From positions 100,005-164,004 of the forward strand of contig CAVPOY010000031.1 of assembly GCA_963707135.1 (NCBI GenBank): a stretch of DNA of 64,000 nucleotides, read 5' to 3'. This document shows positions 37,064 through 45,499 of the stretch, in pieces; position 1 is the first letter of the stretch, and each line of letters starts with the position of its first letter. Source of the DNA: JBGSTR01 sp963707135 (GTDB lineage: Bacteria; Pseudomonadota; Gammaproteobacteria; Chromatiales; Chromatiaceae). Both the position numbers and the translations under genes were made by a program. The notes beneath the pieces are model-generated. The model was not told the origin of the DNA. It did not search any database and saw only the letters and a list, made by a program, of their open reading frames with translations.

Positions 37064-37222
37064 CGGATGGTCTCCATGACCCTGAAGGCCGGTCAGTGTA
37101 ACCGTCAACGGACGTCGAGCGTCAACGACGCCTCGGAAATGCGCTATGCGTTCCTGAATTGACGCGCGCGACCGTCCGACGCTCAAACCGCTGTGGCCGG
37201 GTCCACAACCCGGATGACCCGG

Positions 37223-39016
37223 CTAACGCGACGGCCTGCGCGTCTCCCTGAACCAGGCGCGGTACTCCTCCATTCGGGCCTGCTGTTCGCGCGGGGCGCG
37301 CCTTGTGCAGGAGGCGTACTCCGGGCTGTTCGGCGCCGCGCCCCAGCGCACCTCCGGGCAGTCGTTCGGGTCGTAGGCCACCTCGAGCCGCGGCTTGCGT
37401 TCATAGAGGTCGGCGAGGCTCAATCGCCAGGCGCTGCCGTCGCTGCGTTGGTAGCTGATGAACCGCTCGCCGGCACGCCGGGCGTGGAGCCGCTCGACGC
37501 CCGCCGCCGCGCTCGCGGGACTCTCGCCCGACAGCACGAACAGCTCCGGGTAACGGCGGATGCGATCCGGCAAGGCCGCAAGCACATTCATCGCGATCAG
37601 CAGGCGCATGTCGCGGGAGGGCGTCGAATAGTCCTCCCACGGGCCCGTGGTCTCGAAGATCGCGGCGCCCTTTGGCATCGGTATGACCGACCGCGGGTTC
37701 TGCCGCCGATAGTTCTCGGCATTGTCGACCGCGGTCACCCGGGTCTCGAGCTGCTCCATCAGCGCCGCCAGCGTGGACTCGTAGGCCGCGCCCGGCGCCA
37801 ACCCGCGCGGATTGATCATGCGATCGATGCGGGCGTAGAAGTCCTCGGGCCGCAGTCCAGCCTGTTCGGTCGAGTAGGGCGGGAGTCCCGAGCCCCCCCT
37901 TAGCGCGCCATTGGGAGACTGGCCGAGCTGGCCCTTGCGGCCGGGCTCCAGCGGCCGGAAGGCCTTGAACCCCGGTCCCGCGGCGGGCGTTTCGGCGAAC
38001 AGGAAGGTCCCCTCCCAGAAGCGCTTGCGGGTCACCGAGTTGTCCGGCTGCGCGTCCACCGCGAGCAGTAGCCCGCCCCGCGTCCCGGACTGCGGGACCC
38101 ATTTGACGACGACGAGCACATGACCGTAGGGGTCGGCGAAGACGGTGCCGGGCCAGAGCGCCGAGCGTTCCAGCGGAACCGGGTAGAAGTCGCTGCCGTC
38201 GTTCCCCAGCGCCGTGCGGGCGCTCCCGGAGTGAACCGTGTCCATCATCCGCCGGGCGGCGTCCGTGAAGACCGAGGCGGCCGCGGCGGACCGCGTGAAC
38301 CCGGTCTCGATCACCGGCGCGCCGCAGCGGGGCGGCCGGCTGGCACTGCCCCGGTCGCAGGGGCGGTAGGCGATCGGCAGGCCCATCTTCCAGGCAAAAT
38401 AGGCGTGCAGAAAATAGGGCAGATCGGCGCAATCCGGCTCCGCCGGTAGGCGTTCGTCCTCTCTCCGGCCCAGGTAGTTGTAAAGGAAATTGCGCTCCGG
38501 GTTGCGCAGCACCGGCTCCAGAGAGGGGAAGCTGAGGGACTGCTCGGGCGGGGCATCGAACAGGCGCTCGACCCAGGCCGCATAAAGGGCCCGCGTCGCC
38601 AGCTCCCAATCCCCGGGGCCGTCTGTCGTGTTGCGGCCCCCGACCTCCACCTCCCGACAGGCGGCGACTCGGCCCGCACGTTGCGCCTCGATGCGGTAGC
38701 TGCCGCGGCCCGGCCGGAAGACGGTCGCGTACAGGCTCCACGGCGGCCCGCCATTGCTCCTGGTACGCACCGACAGGGGGCGTCCCGCCGGGTCGTAGAC
38801 CGCGAGCCCGGCCAGGGGGCCGTCGGTCGCAACCGCCAGTATTTCCAGCGGCGCGTCCGGCGACGGGTTCGAAGGCGCCGTCCAGACGCGCACCTCGTCG
38901 CCCTGAGTACAGCGACCCGGGGCCGGGTAGGAGACGCGCGGGACGGCCAGCATCAGGGTTAACGCGAGAAGACACAGAGAGGCGGCGCGTGCTGACATGG
39001 CAAAGGAGGAGCTCAC
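37223..39016 (-). CDS. Large exported protein with papain-like Cys/His/Asp motif, function unknown
   Basis: A 597-residue exported protein; signal peptide to about residue 30 (LALTLMLAVPRVSYPA). I do not recognise a named family. The middle has a layout like transglutaminase/NlpC-type cysteine hydrolases: CADLPYFLHAYFAWKMGLP with Cys196 at a helix start, then TVFADPYGHVLVVVKWV with His299 in a strand, and LLLAVDAQPD with Asp321. N-terminal residues 35-130 look like an Ig-type beta domain. The C-terminal third is helical and unassigned. GTG at 39016 or ATG at 38998 could be the start. It sits 97 bp downstream of a small Rap1a-like gene on the same strand, so the two may be an operon. Confidence 0.6.
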   Translation of the reverse strand: MSSSFAMSARAASLCLLALTLMLAVPRVSYPAPGRCTQGDEVRVWTAPSNPSPDAPLEILAVATDGPLAGLAVYDPAGRPLSVRTRSNGGPPWSLYATVFRPGRGSYRIEAQRAGRVAACREVEVGGRNTTDGPGDWELATRALYAAWVERLFDAPPEQSLSFPSLEPVLRNPERNFLYNYLGRREDERLPAEPDCADLPYFLHAYFAWKMGLPIAYRPCDRGSASRPPRCGAPVIETGFTRSAAAASVFTDAARRMMDTVHSGSARTALGNDGSDFYPVPLERSALWPGTVFADPYGHVLVVVKWVPQSGTRGGLLLAVDAQPDNSVTRKRFWEGTFLFAETPAAGPGFKAFRPLEPGRKGQLGQSPNGALRGGSGLPPYSTEQAGLRPEDFYARIDRMINPRGLAPGAAYESTLAALMEQLETRVTAVDNAENYRRQNPRSVIPMPKGAAIFETTGPWEDYSTPSRDMRLLIAMNVLAALPDRIRRYPELFVLSGESPASAAAGVERLHARRAGERFISYQRSDGSAWRLSLADLYERKPRLEVAYDPNDCPEVRWGAAPNSPEYASCTRRAPREQQARMEEYRAWFRETRRPSR

Positions 39017-39113
39017 CGATGGTCAGCCGAGTCTACTTTGACGGCCACCGCCGCGCCAAACGGGCCGTGGAGCCTTCGGGTGCGGTCACATGAATTGGTC
39101 CGCCGGGACCCGT

Positions 39114-39494
39114 TTAGGGAGTTCCGGACGGCGGACAGGGATAGATCTCCGCGAGCAGCGCCGGAACGACCGCGTCTGCAGCGGCCGTCCGGTCCGGGTA
39201 GCGGCGCAGCCGGGCCAGGACCTTTTCGACGGTGCCCTCGATGGATTCGCCATCCGGGACGCACCAGCGCGCCGTCGATCCCTCGGACCGGCCGACCTTG
39301 CACTCGCACGGGGCCGCGAACCATTCGCACATCGCCGCCTCCAGCCCCTTGTTCCCCTGGGCCAACGCCCGGTCACAGACGGACACCAGCTCGGCGACCG
39401 AGGGCTCGCCGGCGGCGGCGTTGCCCGCTGCGAGGAGCGCGATCGACACGAGCAGGGCGCGGCTGGAAAGCCGGTGGCCGAAAGAGTGCCTCAT
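39114..39494 (-). CDS. Small exported Rap1a/Tai-like protein
   Basis: A 126-residue exported protein with signal peptide (LLVSIALLAAGNAAA). The mature part has SVCDRALAQGNKGLEAAMCE, RWCVPDGESIEGTVEKVLAR and EIYPCPPSG, a pattern similar to the protein at 28179 and to the Rap1a/Tai immunity fold. An immunity role is not supported by neighbours. It precedes the 597-residue exported protein by 97 bp on the same strand, so the two may be a secreted pair, with a chaperone- or inhibitor-like role as one guess. The next upstream gene is over 370 bp away. Confidence 0.55.
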   Translation of the reverse strand: MRHSFGHRLSSRALLVSIALLAAGNAAAGEPSVAELVSVCDRALAQGNKGLEAAMCEWFAAPCECKVGRSEGSTARWCVPDGESIEGTVEKVLARLRRYPDRTAAADAVVPALLAEIYPCPPSGTP

Positions 39495-39871
39495 GATCCG
39501 GTCCGATATCGCATATATGTGTTCGGCAGAGACAGGTCGGCGGCGCCGTGTGGGACGGCGCCCGCGGCGGAGATTATCGCCGTTCCGGGGCGATGCCCCA
39601 AACCTCGATTCGATACATTAACTGCGGGTCGGCCGTGGGAATCGGGGCAAGCGAACGGACACGGGCTCTAAACCACCCAATGGTTCGAAAAAAAACAGCG
39701 ATCCCGAGGCTGGAACCGCCGCGTCCGCACAGCCACTGGACGACGGCTCCACCTCGGGTCTGCCGGCGTCTAGATAGACGCTGATCAAGCTCCATCCCGG
39801 CACCCGATCAACTCGCGACTCCAAGGCGCGGTCTCTCAGTCGCGCGGGAAGCGCAGTCGTTCAGCGCCTCC
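39495..39871. other. Intergenic segment
   Basis: 377 bp with no gene that I can support. It contains a run of eight adenines at 39690-39697, but no plausible hairpin before it. Confidence 0.35.
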
Positions 39872-40321
39872 CTAGGCCGCGCGGCGCCACAGCAGGTGCT
39901 CCACATGCCTATGCACCGAGCCAGCGTCCTCGCGGGTCAGGTCCTTGGTCAGCTCACCCTTGACGATGCGCGTCAGGCTGCGGCCCATGGCCTCACGGAG
40001 CAGGCCGAGAAAATGCGGAGGGGCTACTACGCAGAGCCCGTCGAAGCGCCCCTCGTTCAGGCCCGCCCCGAGCCGCTCGGCCACCTCCTTCGCGAACCGA
40101 ATGGCCACCTGCTCCTTGGGGTCCACCGCCGTGCCCATCGCGTGGCGCTGTCCCCCGAGCCGGTCGAACGCCCGACCTGGTTTGTCCGACTTCAACGCCT
40201 GGGGCTGGAGCCGCTCCTCGGGGTTCACCAGGTCGGTGACCTCGCGAAGGGGCTCGAGCCGCCCGGAAGCCTCGAAAATGCGGGCGCGGGCCGCGCTCGC
40301 CACGATCACCCAGTTCTTCAT
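39872..40321 (-). CDS. Host attachment protein family (PF10116-type)
   Basis: A 149-residue protein of the family called required for attachment to host cells after an Agrobacterium study. Matches: MKNWVIVASAARARIFEASG at the start, then PLREVTDLVNPEERLQ, VAIRFAKEVAERLGAGLNEG and GLCVVAPPHFLGLLREAMGR and TKDLTREDAGSVHRHVE. The fold resembles an eRF1/Rossmann-type domain; its biochemical role is not established and many free-living bacteria have it, so no host interaction is implied. No signal peptide. It is a single gene 200 bp from pcm, on the same strand. Confidence 0.8.
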   Translation of the reverse strand: MKNWVIVASAARARIFEASGRLEPLREVTDLVNPEERLQPQALKSDKPGRAFDRLGGQRHAMGTAVDPKEQVAIRFAKEVAERLGAGLNEGRFDGLCVVAPPHFLGLLREAMGRSLTRIVKGELTKDLTREDAGSVHRHVEHLLWRRAA

Positions 40322-40521
40322 GGAATGCCTCCCTTACAGCCGACATCGCGTGTCCCACCCGGAGCCGCCGCCTCGGTTCGGGACAGCGCCTCGGGAGGGT
40401 GCCCTCGACTTAACTGTAGTCCACGCGGAGCCCGCGTGAGCGGGATTCGCACGCCCGCGGGATCGTTGGATATTCCAGGGATCGGCGGTTGCAGGACACG
40501 GCCATGGCCGCCGGGTTGCGG

Positions 40522-41205
40522 CTATCGGTCCGGGTCGGTATTGCGGCCAACCAGCGGGACGAAGGCCACCGGCAACAGGCTCCGCTCGCCGATGCGGCCG
40601 TCTCTATCGCGAGACAGCAACAGGAGCTCCTGACCGCCCCACCGCCCGCCCACCGGGACGATCAGCCGTCCGCCTTCCTTGAGCTGGGCGGTCAGCGCCG
40701 GGGGTACGGACTCCGAGGCGGCGGTCACCATGATCGCATCGAATGGCGCCTGCTCGGGCCAACCCAGCCTGCCGTTTCCTTGGCGCACCCGCACATTGGT
40801 GTAGCCCATGCCCGCGAGCCTCTCGCGCGCCGCTTCCGCGAGCTCGGGGATGATCTCCAGGCTGTAGACCTCCCCGGCCAACTCCGCGAGTACCGCCGCC
40901 TGATATCCCGAACCCGTCCCAACCTCCAGCACGCGATTGCCGGGCGCGATTTCCAGCAGCTCGGTCATGATGGCGACGATATAGGGCTGTGAGATGGTCT
41001 GACCGTGACCGATGGGCAGCGGAAAATTGCCGTAGGCCGAGCCGCGCTCGGCCGCGTCGACGAAATCGTGCCGAGCGACCCGACGCATGGCCCCCAGCAC
41101 CCGCGGGGAAAGGGCCTGCCGGCCAGTGTAGGCGGCGGTTGCGCGCACCTCCCACTCGATCTCGTCGATCAGCCGATCGAGGTCCTTGCGGGCTGCCGGG
41201 TCCAT
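40522..41205 (-). CDS. pcm: Protein-L-isoaspartate O-methyltransferase
   Basis: A 227-residue repair enzyme that methylates isoaspartyl residues in aged proteins. The signature FVDAAERGSAYGNFPLPIGH then GQTISQPYIVAIMTELL, the SAM loop VLEVGTGSGYQAAVLAELAG and the C-terminal GGRLIVPVG are all present. Length matches bacterial Pcm. It starts at ATG 41205 with a repeat element immediately upstream. In many gammaproteobacteria pcm is near rpoS or surE; neither is here, so this is a separate locus. No damage. Confidence 0.92.
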   Translation of the reverse strand: MDPAARKDLDRLIDEIEWEVRATAAYTGRQALSPRVLGAMRRVARHDFVDAAERGSAYGNFPLPIGHGQTISQPYIVAIMTELLEIAPGNRVLEVGTGSGYQAAVLAELAGEVYSLEIIPELAEAARERLAGMGYTNVRVRQGNGRLGWPEQAPFDAIMVTAASESVPPALTAQLKEGGRLIVPVGGRWGGQELLLLSRDRDGRIGERSLLPVAFVPLVGRNTDPDR

Positions 41206-41246
41206 CGCTTCATCGTGAAAAAGGGCGCCGACGGCGCTCCGGGACT

Positions 41247-41277
41247 CCCTCTGCCGCGAGAGGGACGAGGTGCTGGG
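41247..41277. repeat. REP-like palindrome, copy 2
   Basis: CCCTCT, six bases, AGAGGG at 41247-41264 followed by ACGAGGTGCTGGG, a degenerate match to the element at 21441-21478. It lies in the gap before pcm. Confidence 0.5.
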
Positions 41278-41335
41278 CGCCGGATAAGGCGCCCTTGCCG
41301 TCTTGCATGCTGAACTGTATTGGCGGATTGCTCGC

Positions 41336-42076
41336 TTATCGCGCGCTCAAGGTACGCCCGTCGGCTACGTCCAGGGACGGGTACATCTGGTGAATCGGCG
41401 GACGCGGGGGCGGCGTGGCGCCCCATTGGGGCGAGGGGTCGACCCTATGCTGATCAACGAAACCCCGCTGCTCCCCCCACGCGGGGTCCGGGTAAGGACC
41501 CTGCCACCTGCCGCTCGCCCCGGGCACTTGCTCTAGCGGGCGAAAGCTGTAGCCGCCGAAGCCGCGCTGGGGATAAACGGGACGCGTGCCGTACGAAGGC
41601 GTCGGGGCCGATTCCGGGGCGCGGTAAGCCGGTGGCTCGTAGTGTGCCCGGCTCTCGATTCCATAGCGCCGTTTCTCGCTTTCGCTCAAGGGCCTGAACC
41701 TATAGCCCTCGGTTGGATCGTAGGCCTCCTGCGCCAGCGGGTAGCCCACGCTCGACGATGGGCCATCGCCGTACCCGTGCCCGTAGCCGCCGCGAGCAGA
41801 AGGCTCGGGTACTCCGCCGTAACGCTGATCCGCGGGGCCGCCGCCATAGGAGGGCTGTAAGGCTCGCCCATAGCGTTCCGCGCCCAGCCAGCGCGCGGGA
41901 GGGCTGTCGTAGGTCCGGGCGGTCGGACTGGGTCTTGCCTCAGTTGGTGCGACGCGGTAGCCCGAATCCGCGTCACCCACCCGCTTTTCAGCGTCGGGGG
42001 TGTCGTCCCCCGGCCAGAACAGGTAGACGCCGACCAGACCTGCCGCCACCGCGAATATGTAACGCTTGTTGTTCAC
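41336..42076 (-). CDS. Tyr/Gly/Pro-rich anchored protein, function unknown
   Basis: A 246-residue protein: a single N-terminal hydrophobic segment (RYIFAVAAGLVGVYLFWPGD) anchors a long low-complexity region rich in Tyr, Gly, Pro and Arg. Two repeats of a GYxFRPLE-like unit are seen (EGYRFRPLSESEKRRYG and GGYSFRPLEQVPG). No known domain. The composition (Gly/Tyr-rich) recalls the sulfur-globule protein, but the anchor and Arg content differ. It is transcribed towards pcm as a single gene. AT-rich sequence at 42117-42170 may hold its promoter. Confidence 0.55.
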   Translation of the reverse strand: MNNKRYIFAVAAGLVGVYLFWPGDDTPDAEKRVGDADSGYRVAPTEARPSPTARTYDSPPARWLGAERYGRALQPSYGGGPADQRYGGVPEPSARGGYGHGYGDGPSSSVGYPLAQEAYDPTEGYRFRPLSESEKRRYGIESRAHYEPPAYRAPESAPTPSYGTRPVYPQRGFGGYSFRPLEQVPGASGRWQGPYPDPAWGEQRGFVDQHRVDPSPQWGATPPPRPPIHQMYPSLDVADGRTLSAR

Positions 42077-42410
42077 TTCTTGATAATCCGGCGATTTCCT
42101 TAATCTCGTAGTTTGATTCTAGACCAAATTTAAAGTTTCGGGGGTAACCAGAAAATATTTCTTCTGTTTTTCAGGCTCAATCGTGCGCGGATTCCCAGAA
42201 TCCACGGCGGACAGACACCACGGAGGTGTGTCCGCGAATTGAGATAGCAAGGAGTATTGCGACTCGGAGCGTCGCCGGTGACCGCGCGGGTAGGGAGAAC
42301 CAGGCGCGCCAAGGCGTGGCCTCGACAGGCGGCCGCGTCCAGCCCGGCGATCGAACGATCGGCCGGGGCGGATCAGACAGTCGCCGCCGGCTCTCGAGTC
42401 GACTCGGGCG
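42077..42410. other. Intergenic segment
   Basis: 334 bp. The part from 42117 to 42175 is AT-rich with TTTAAAG and TATTTC-like segments and could be the promoter of the Tyr/Gly/Pro-rich protein. No gene. Confidence 0.4.
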
Positions 42411-43223
42411 TCACTTCTTCTGCAGATACACGTAGGCGGTCTTGGTCGTCGACTTAGCGTTAACCCAGTCCCCGAGTCCGGATTGGATCGCCATATAGGC
42501 GTCGTAGGCCCGATGCGCCATCTTGGCCGTGTAGCCTTCTTCCGGGTCCTCATACTTGAAGCTGAACTCGACAATCAGGGGCTTGTCGTCGGTCTTGCCG
42601 GGATACCAGAGGGTCAGACAGCATACCGCGAGGACCTCGGGGTCCTTGCGGATCTTGAAGCTGGTGCCCTTCACGACCCGCTCATAGGCCGTGAAGCCGC
42701 CGACAACCTGCAGCTTCGCGGCTTCGGGAAACTCGTCGACCGCCTGCGGGAGACCCGGGTAGATGGCCTTGACGTCCGCGAGTGTCGCGAGCTTGGTTTC
42801 CGGCGGGACGATGGTGTTGCTCGAGAAGCTATAGAGCTTCAGGAACTCGGGCTTGATGTCCTCCTCGAACTTCAGGTCAGGCTTGAATCCTTCGGCGGGC
42901 AACATGTCCCTGCCCTGGCTGATGTAGCGGTCCGGGTGCCGAAACTTCAGGGTCACCTGGCGCTCGTTTAGCTCCAGGTCCACCCGCTCCCTGACGACAT
43001 AATCGTGCGACCGCAGCCAATTGTCCTGGGTGTCGAGGAATCGGACCTGCCGCCTCTTTTGCTCGACGTCCTCGGTTCCGCTGACGGACACCGCGTGGGG
43101 GACGATGATCGAGACCAGGTCGCCCCAGAGCGCACCGGCCGTCTCCCGCAGCTTGGGCTCGTCGCCCCTGAACTTGGAAGCCCGAAGAATGATCTTGTAT
43201 TCGCGGGAACCGACGATCTGCAT
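42411..43223 (-). CDS. Possible CYTH-fold protein, function unknown
   Basis: A 270-residue soluble protein. After a short strand (MQIVGSREYKIILRASKFRG) it reads RFLDTQDNWLRSHDYVVRER, then QVTLKFRHPDRY and FKPDLKFEEDI, a spacing resembling the ExE, yYFDT and LR.R...LTLK.P strands of CYTH/triphosphate-tunnel enzymes. The C-terminal part has IVEFSFKYEDPEEGYTAKMA, another acidic strand. This is a structural guess from pattern; the canonical ExExK start is not clear. It is divergent from nothing: both it and fccB are on the minus strand, with fccB's terminator between them. Confidence 0.45.
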   Translation of the reverse strand: MQIVGSREYKIILRASKFRGDEPKLRETAGALWGDLVSIIVPHAVSVSGTEDVEQKRRQVRFLDTQDNWLRSHDYVVRERVDLELNERQVTLKFRHPDRYISQGRDMLPAEGFKPDLKFEEDIKPEFLKLYSFSSNTIVPPETKLATLADVKAIYPGLPQAVDEFPEAAKLQVVGGFTAYERVVKGTSFKIRKDPEVLAVCCLTLWYPGKTDDKPLIVEFSFKYEDPEEGYTAKMAHRAYDAYMAIQSGLGDWVNAKSTTKTAYVYLQKK

Positions 43224-43366
43224 TGCTTACTCCGTAATCGACGTCTCGTTTTTCCGGCGCACCCGGCACCCGCCTGGCATAGCGGCACAGGGGGTCCGGG
43301 GCATGCCCGTTGTTCTGAATCGGAAACCTTCGTTTCACTCGTCCACCGCTCGGGCGGCTCCAACGA

Positions 43367-43387
43367 AAAAGGGGCCAGAAGGCCCCA
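43367..43387 (-). terminator. Intrinsic terminator after fccB
   Basis: On the minus strand the hairpin GGGGCC-TTCT-GGCCCC (43387-43372) is followed by five T (43371-43367). A second perfect palindrome, GCGCGCCCT-CGA-AGGGCGCGC (43399-43419), lies just ahead of it, between the fccB stop and the terminator. It closes the napC-ank-fccA-fccB transcript. Confidence 0.8.
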
Positions 43388-43427
43388 ATAGCCATCCGCG
43401 CGCCCTCGAAGGGCGCGCTTATCGTTG

Positions 43428-44702
43428 TCACATGAAGCTGTCGTGGACGATGTTCTTGTACCAGCTATGGGCGTATTCCACCTCTCGGGCGTGCGCCCAA
43501 TCGGGGGCGTCCATCGGCGTCAGTCCGCCGGCGCCTGGAACTTCCGCGATCTTTCCGTCCTCGCCGAGCTTGTAGACACCGGCCACCGAGATACCCCAGT
43601 CGGGTCCCGCGATCGAGTAGCAGGTGTTCACATAGGCCGGCACGCCGACCTCGATCCCGTTCAGCATGGCAACCACCGCGGCCGCGCAGACTTTGGCCTG
43701 GCTGTTGGCGGCGTAGCCTGACTTGGGCATGGCGCCCGCAATACTGGCGTCGCCGATGACGTGCACGCCCTTGTGCAGCGTCGACTCGAAGGTCTTCTGG
43801 TCCACGGGGCACCACCCGGAATCGTCGGCCAGTCCGGAGGCCTGCGCAACGGCACCGGCACGCTGGGGCGGGATGACGTTCAGGACATCGGCCTTGATCT
43901 CGTCGCCGAAGCTGGTCTCGGCCGTCATGCCGCCGGCATCGACCTTGACCACGGCCGCATCCGGACCCGGACGCCACTCGATCATGCCGGGGAAGAACTT
44001 CTCCCAGGCCTGCGTGAAGAGTCCCTGCTTGGAGAACTTCTGCTTGGCATCGAGGATCAGGATCTTCGACTTGGGCTTGTTCGCCTTCAGGTAAATGGCT
44101 ATCTGGCTGGCGCGCTCGTAGGGTCCCGGCGGGCAGCGGAAGGGGTTCGGCGGGGCGACGATAACCACGGTGCCGCCATCGGCCATTGCCTCGAGCTGGC
44201 CGCGAAGGATCTTGGTCTGCTCGCCGGCCTTCCAGGCATGCGGCAACGTGTTCGCGACCTCGTTACTGTAGCCTTCGATCTTGTCATACAGCAGTTCGAT
44301 ACCAGGGGCGACTACACAGCGGTCGAACGCCAGCTCCTGGCCCCCGGCGGTCTTGACGACCTTCTTCTCCGCGTCGATGGCCGTGGCGGAATCGAACACC
44401 ATATTGATGCCGTGGGCCTTGAGTCCGTCATAATTCACCTGAATCGACTCCAGGGTGCGCTCCCCGCTCAATACCTCGTTGCTGAAGTAACAGGTGTAGT
44501 AGACCTCGTTGGGCTCCACGACGGTGACGTCGATGCTGGAATCTGCTCGCTTGATGTACTTGGCGACCGTGGCACCGCCAGTTCCACCGCCCACCACGAC
44601 CACTTTCTTGGCCGCGCCGAGCGCCAGATGCGGCGCGCCAATCAGACCGAGGGCGGTTGCGGCACCAGCAGCCTTGACGAAATCGCGACGATTGATCTTC
44701 AT
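43428..44702 (-). CDS. fccB: Flavocytochrome c sulfide dehydrogenase, flavoprotein subunit
   Basis: A 424-residue FAD enzyme that oxidises sulfide to sulfur/polysulfide in the periplasm. A Tat signal (MKINRRDFVKAAGAATALGL) is cleaved around residue 30; the FAD loop is KKVVVVGGGTGGATVAKYIK. Two redox-active cysteines are present: C190 (NPFRCPPGPYERAS) and C361 (YVNTCYSIAGPDWG), the disulfide that reacts with sulfide in the Chromatium enzyme; mature numbering agrees well. Electrons pass from FAD to the cytochrome subunit FccA encoded 20 bp upstream. It is the last gene of the operon and is followed by a terminator. Confidence 0.95.
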   Translation of the reverse strand: MKINRRDFVKAAGAATALGLIGAPHLALGAAKKVVVVGGGTGGATVAKYIKRADSSIDVTVVEPNEVYYTCYFSNEVLSGERTLESIQVNYDGLKAHGINMVFDSATAIDAEKKVVKTAGGQELAFDRCVVAPGIELLYDKIEGYSNEVANTLPHAWKAGEQTKILRGQLEAMADGGTVVIVAPPNPFRCPPGPYERASQIAIYLKANKPKSKILILDAKQKFSKQGLFTQAWEKFFPGMIEWRPGPDAAVVKVDAGGMTAETSFGDEIKADVLNVIPPQRAGAVAQASGLADDSGWCPVDQKTFESTLHKGVHVIGDASIAGAMPKSGYAANSQAKVCAAAVVAMLNGIEVGVPAYVNTCYSIAGPDWGISVAGVYKLGEDGKIAEVPGAGGLTPMDAPDWAHAREVEYAHSWYKNIVHDSFM

Positions 44703-44722
44703 AGTTCTCTGCTCCTCATTCC

Positions 44723-45352
44723 TTATTGCTGGCTGGCGTAATAAGCGAATACCGCCTTCAGGCCGTCGTCGCCCTCTTTCTCGAGCAGGTCATCGACCTT
44801 GCTGCGCATCTTCTTAGGCATCTCGCGACGGTCGCCCCGGAAATCCTCCATGGCGTTATGCAGGTACGGGATCCACTGCCCGGCCAGGATGTTGTACTCC
44901 TCGTCCTTCAGCGGCTTGCCGCCTTCGCTGTGGCACTTTTCGCAGTATTTGTCGTGCAACTTGGCGCCCTTGTCCGCCAGTGCCGTGTCGAACTCCTGCT
45001 TCGCGGACTTGTACTCCTTGCCGGCAAAGTACTTGGCCATCGCCTGGATCTCTTCGTCCGAATAGCCCTTCGCGATGCGCCCCATGACCGTCGAGTAGAT
45101 GGTGCCTTCCTGGAACCCCTTCATCATCTCAACGAAATACTCGCCGTACATGCCGGCAATCGTCGGTGAGGCGGGGCCGACACTGTCACCGTCGGTGCCA
45201 TGACAGCCGGCGCAGGTCTCGGCGAGCATCTGCCCGCTGGCGCCGGATATAAGCGCCGGCTTGGCGGGCTCGTCGGCCGCGAGCGAAAGGGTTGAAATGG
45301 ACAGCGCTACCGCGCTGGCGAGCAGAGCCATCGTTGTTGGTGCTTTGGCCAT
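44723..45352 (-). CDS. fccA: Flavocytochrome c sulfide dehydrogenase, diheme cytochrome subunit
   Basis: A 209-residue exported diheme cytochrome. Signal peptide to about residue 26, then two class I heme sites: CAGCH at residues 47-51 and CEKCH at 137-141, each with a Met ligand later in its domain (GMYGEY... and GKPLKD... regions). It accepts electrons from FccB and passes them to soluble cytochrome c. It starts 20 bp before fccB and is 147 bp behind an ankyrin-repeat gene; the whole napC-ank-fccA-fccB run is on one strand. Length equals that of the purple sulfur bacterial FccA. Confidence 0.93.
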   Translation of the reverse strand: MAKAPTTMALLASAVALSISTLSLAADEPAKPALISGASGQMLAETCAGCHGTDGDSVGPASPTIAGMYGEYFVEMMKGFQEGTIYSTVMGRIAKGYSDEEIQAMAKYFAGKEYKSAKQEFDTALADKGAKLHDKYCEKCHSEGGKPLKDEEYNILAGQWIPYLHNAMEDFRGDRREMPKKMRSKVDDLLEKEGDDGLKAVFAYYASQQ

Positions 45353-45499
45353 GTTACCTCCTTATGGTAAGAGTCTGGCTTTTGGTTACTTCTTGCGGGC
45401 CCGGCCCGCGATGCAGGGTGGCCGCGGCGAAATAGCGGCGTCCGGTTGCATTCGTCTCCGGGGCGTGCTCAATCGTGGCATCCGGCGCGGTGAACCCGC

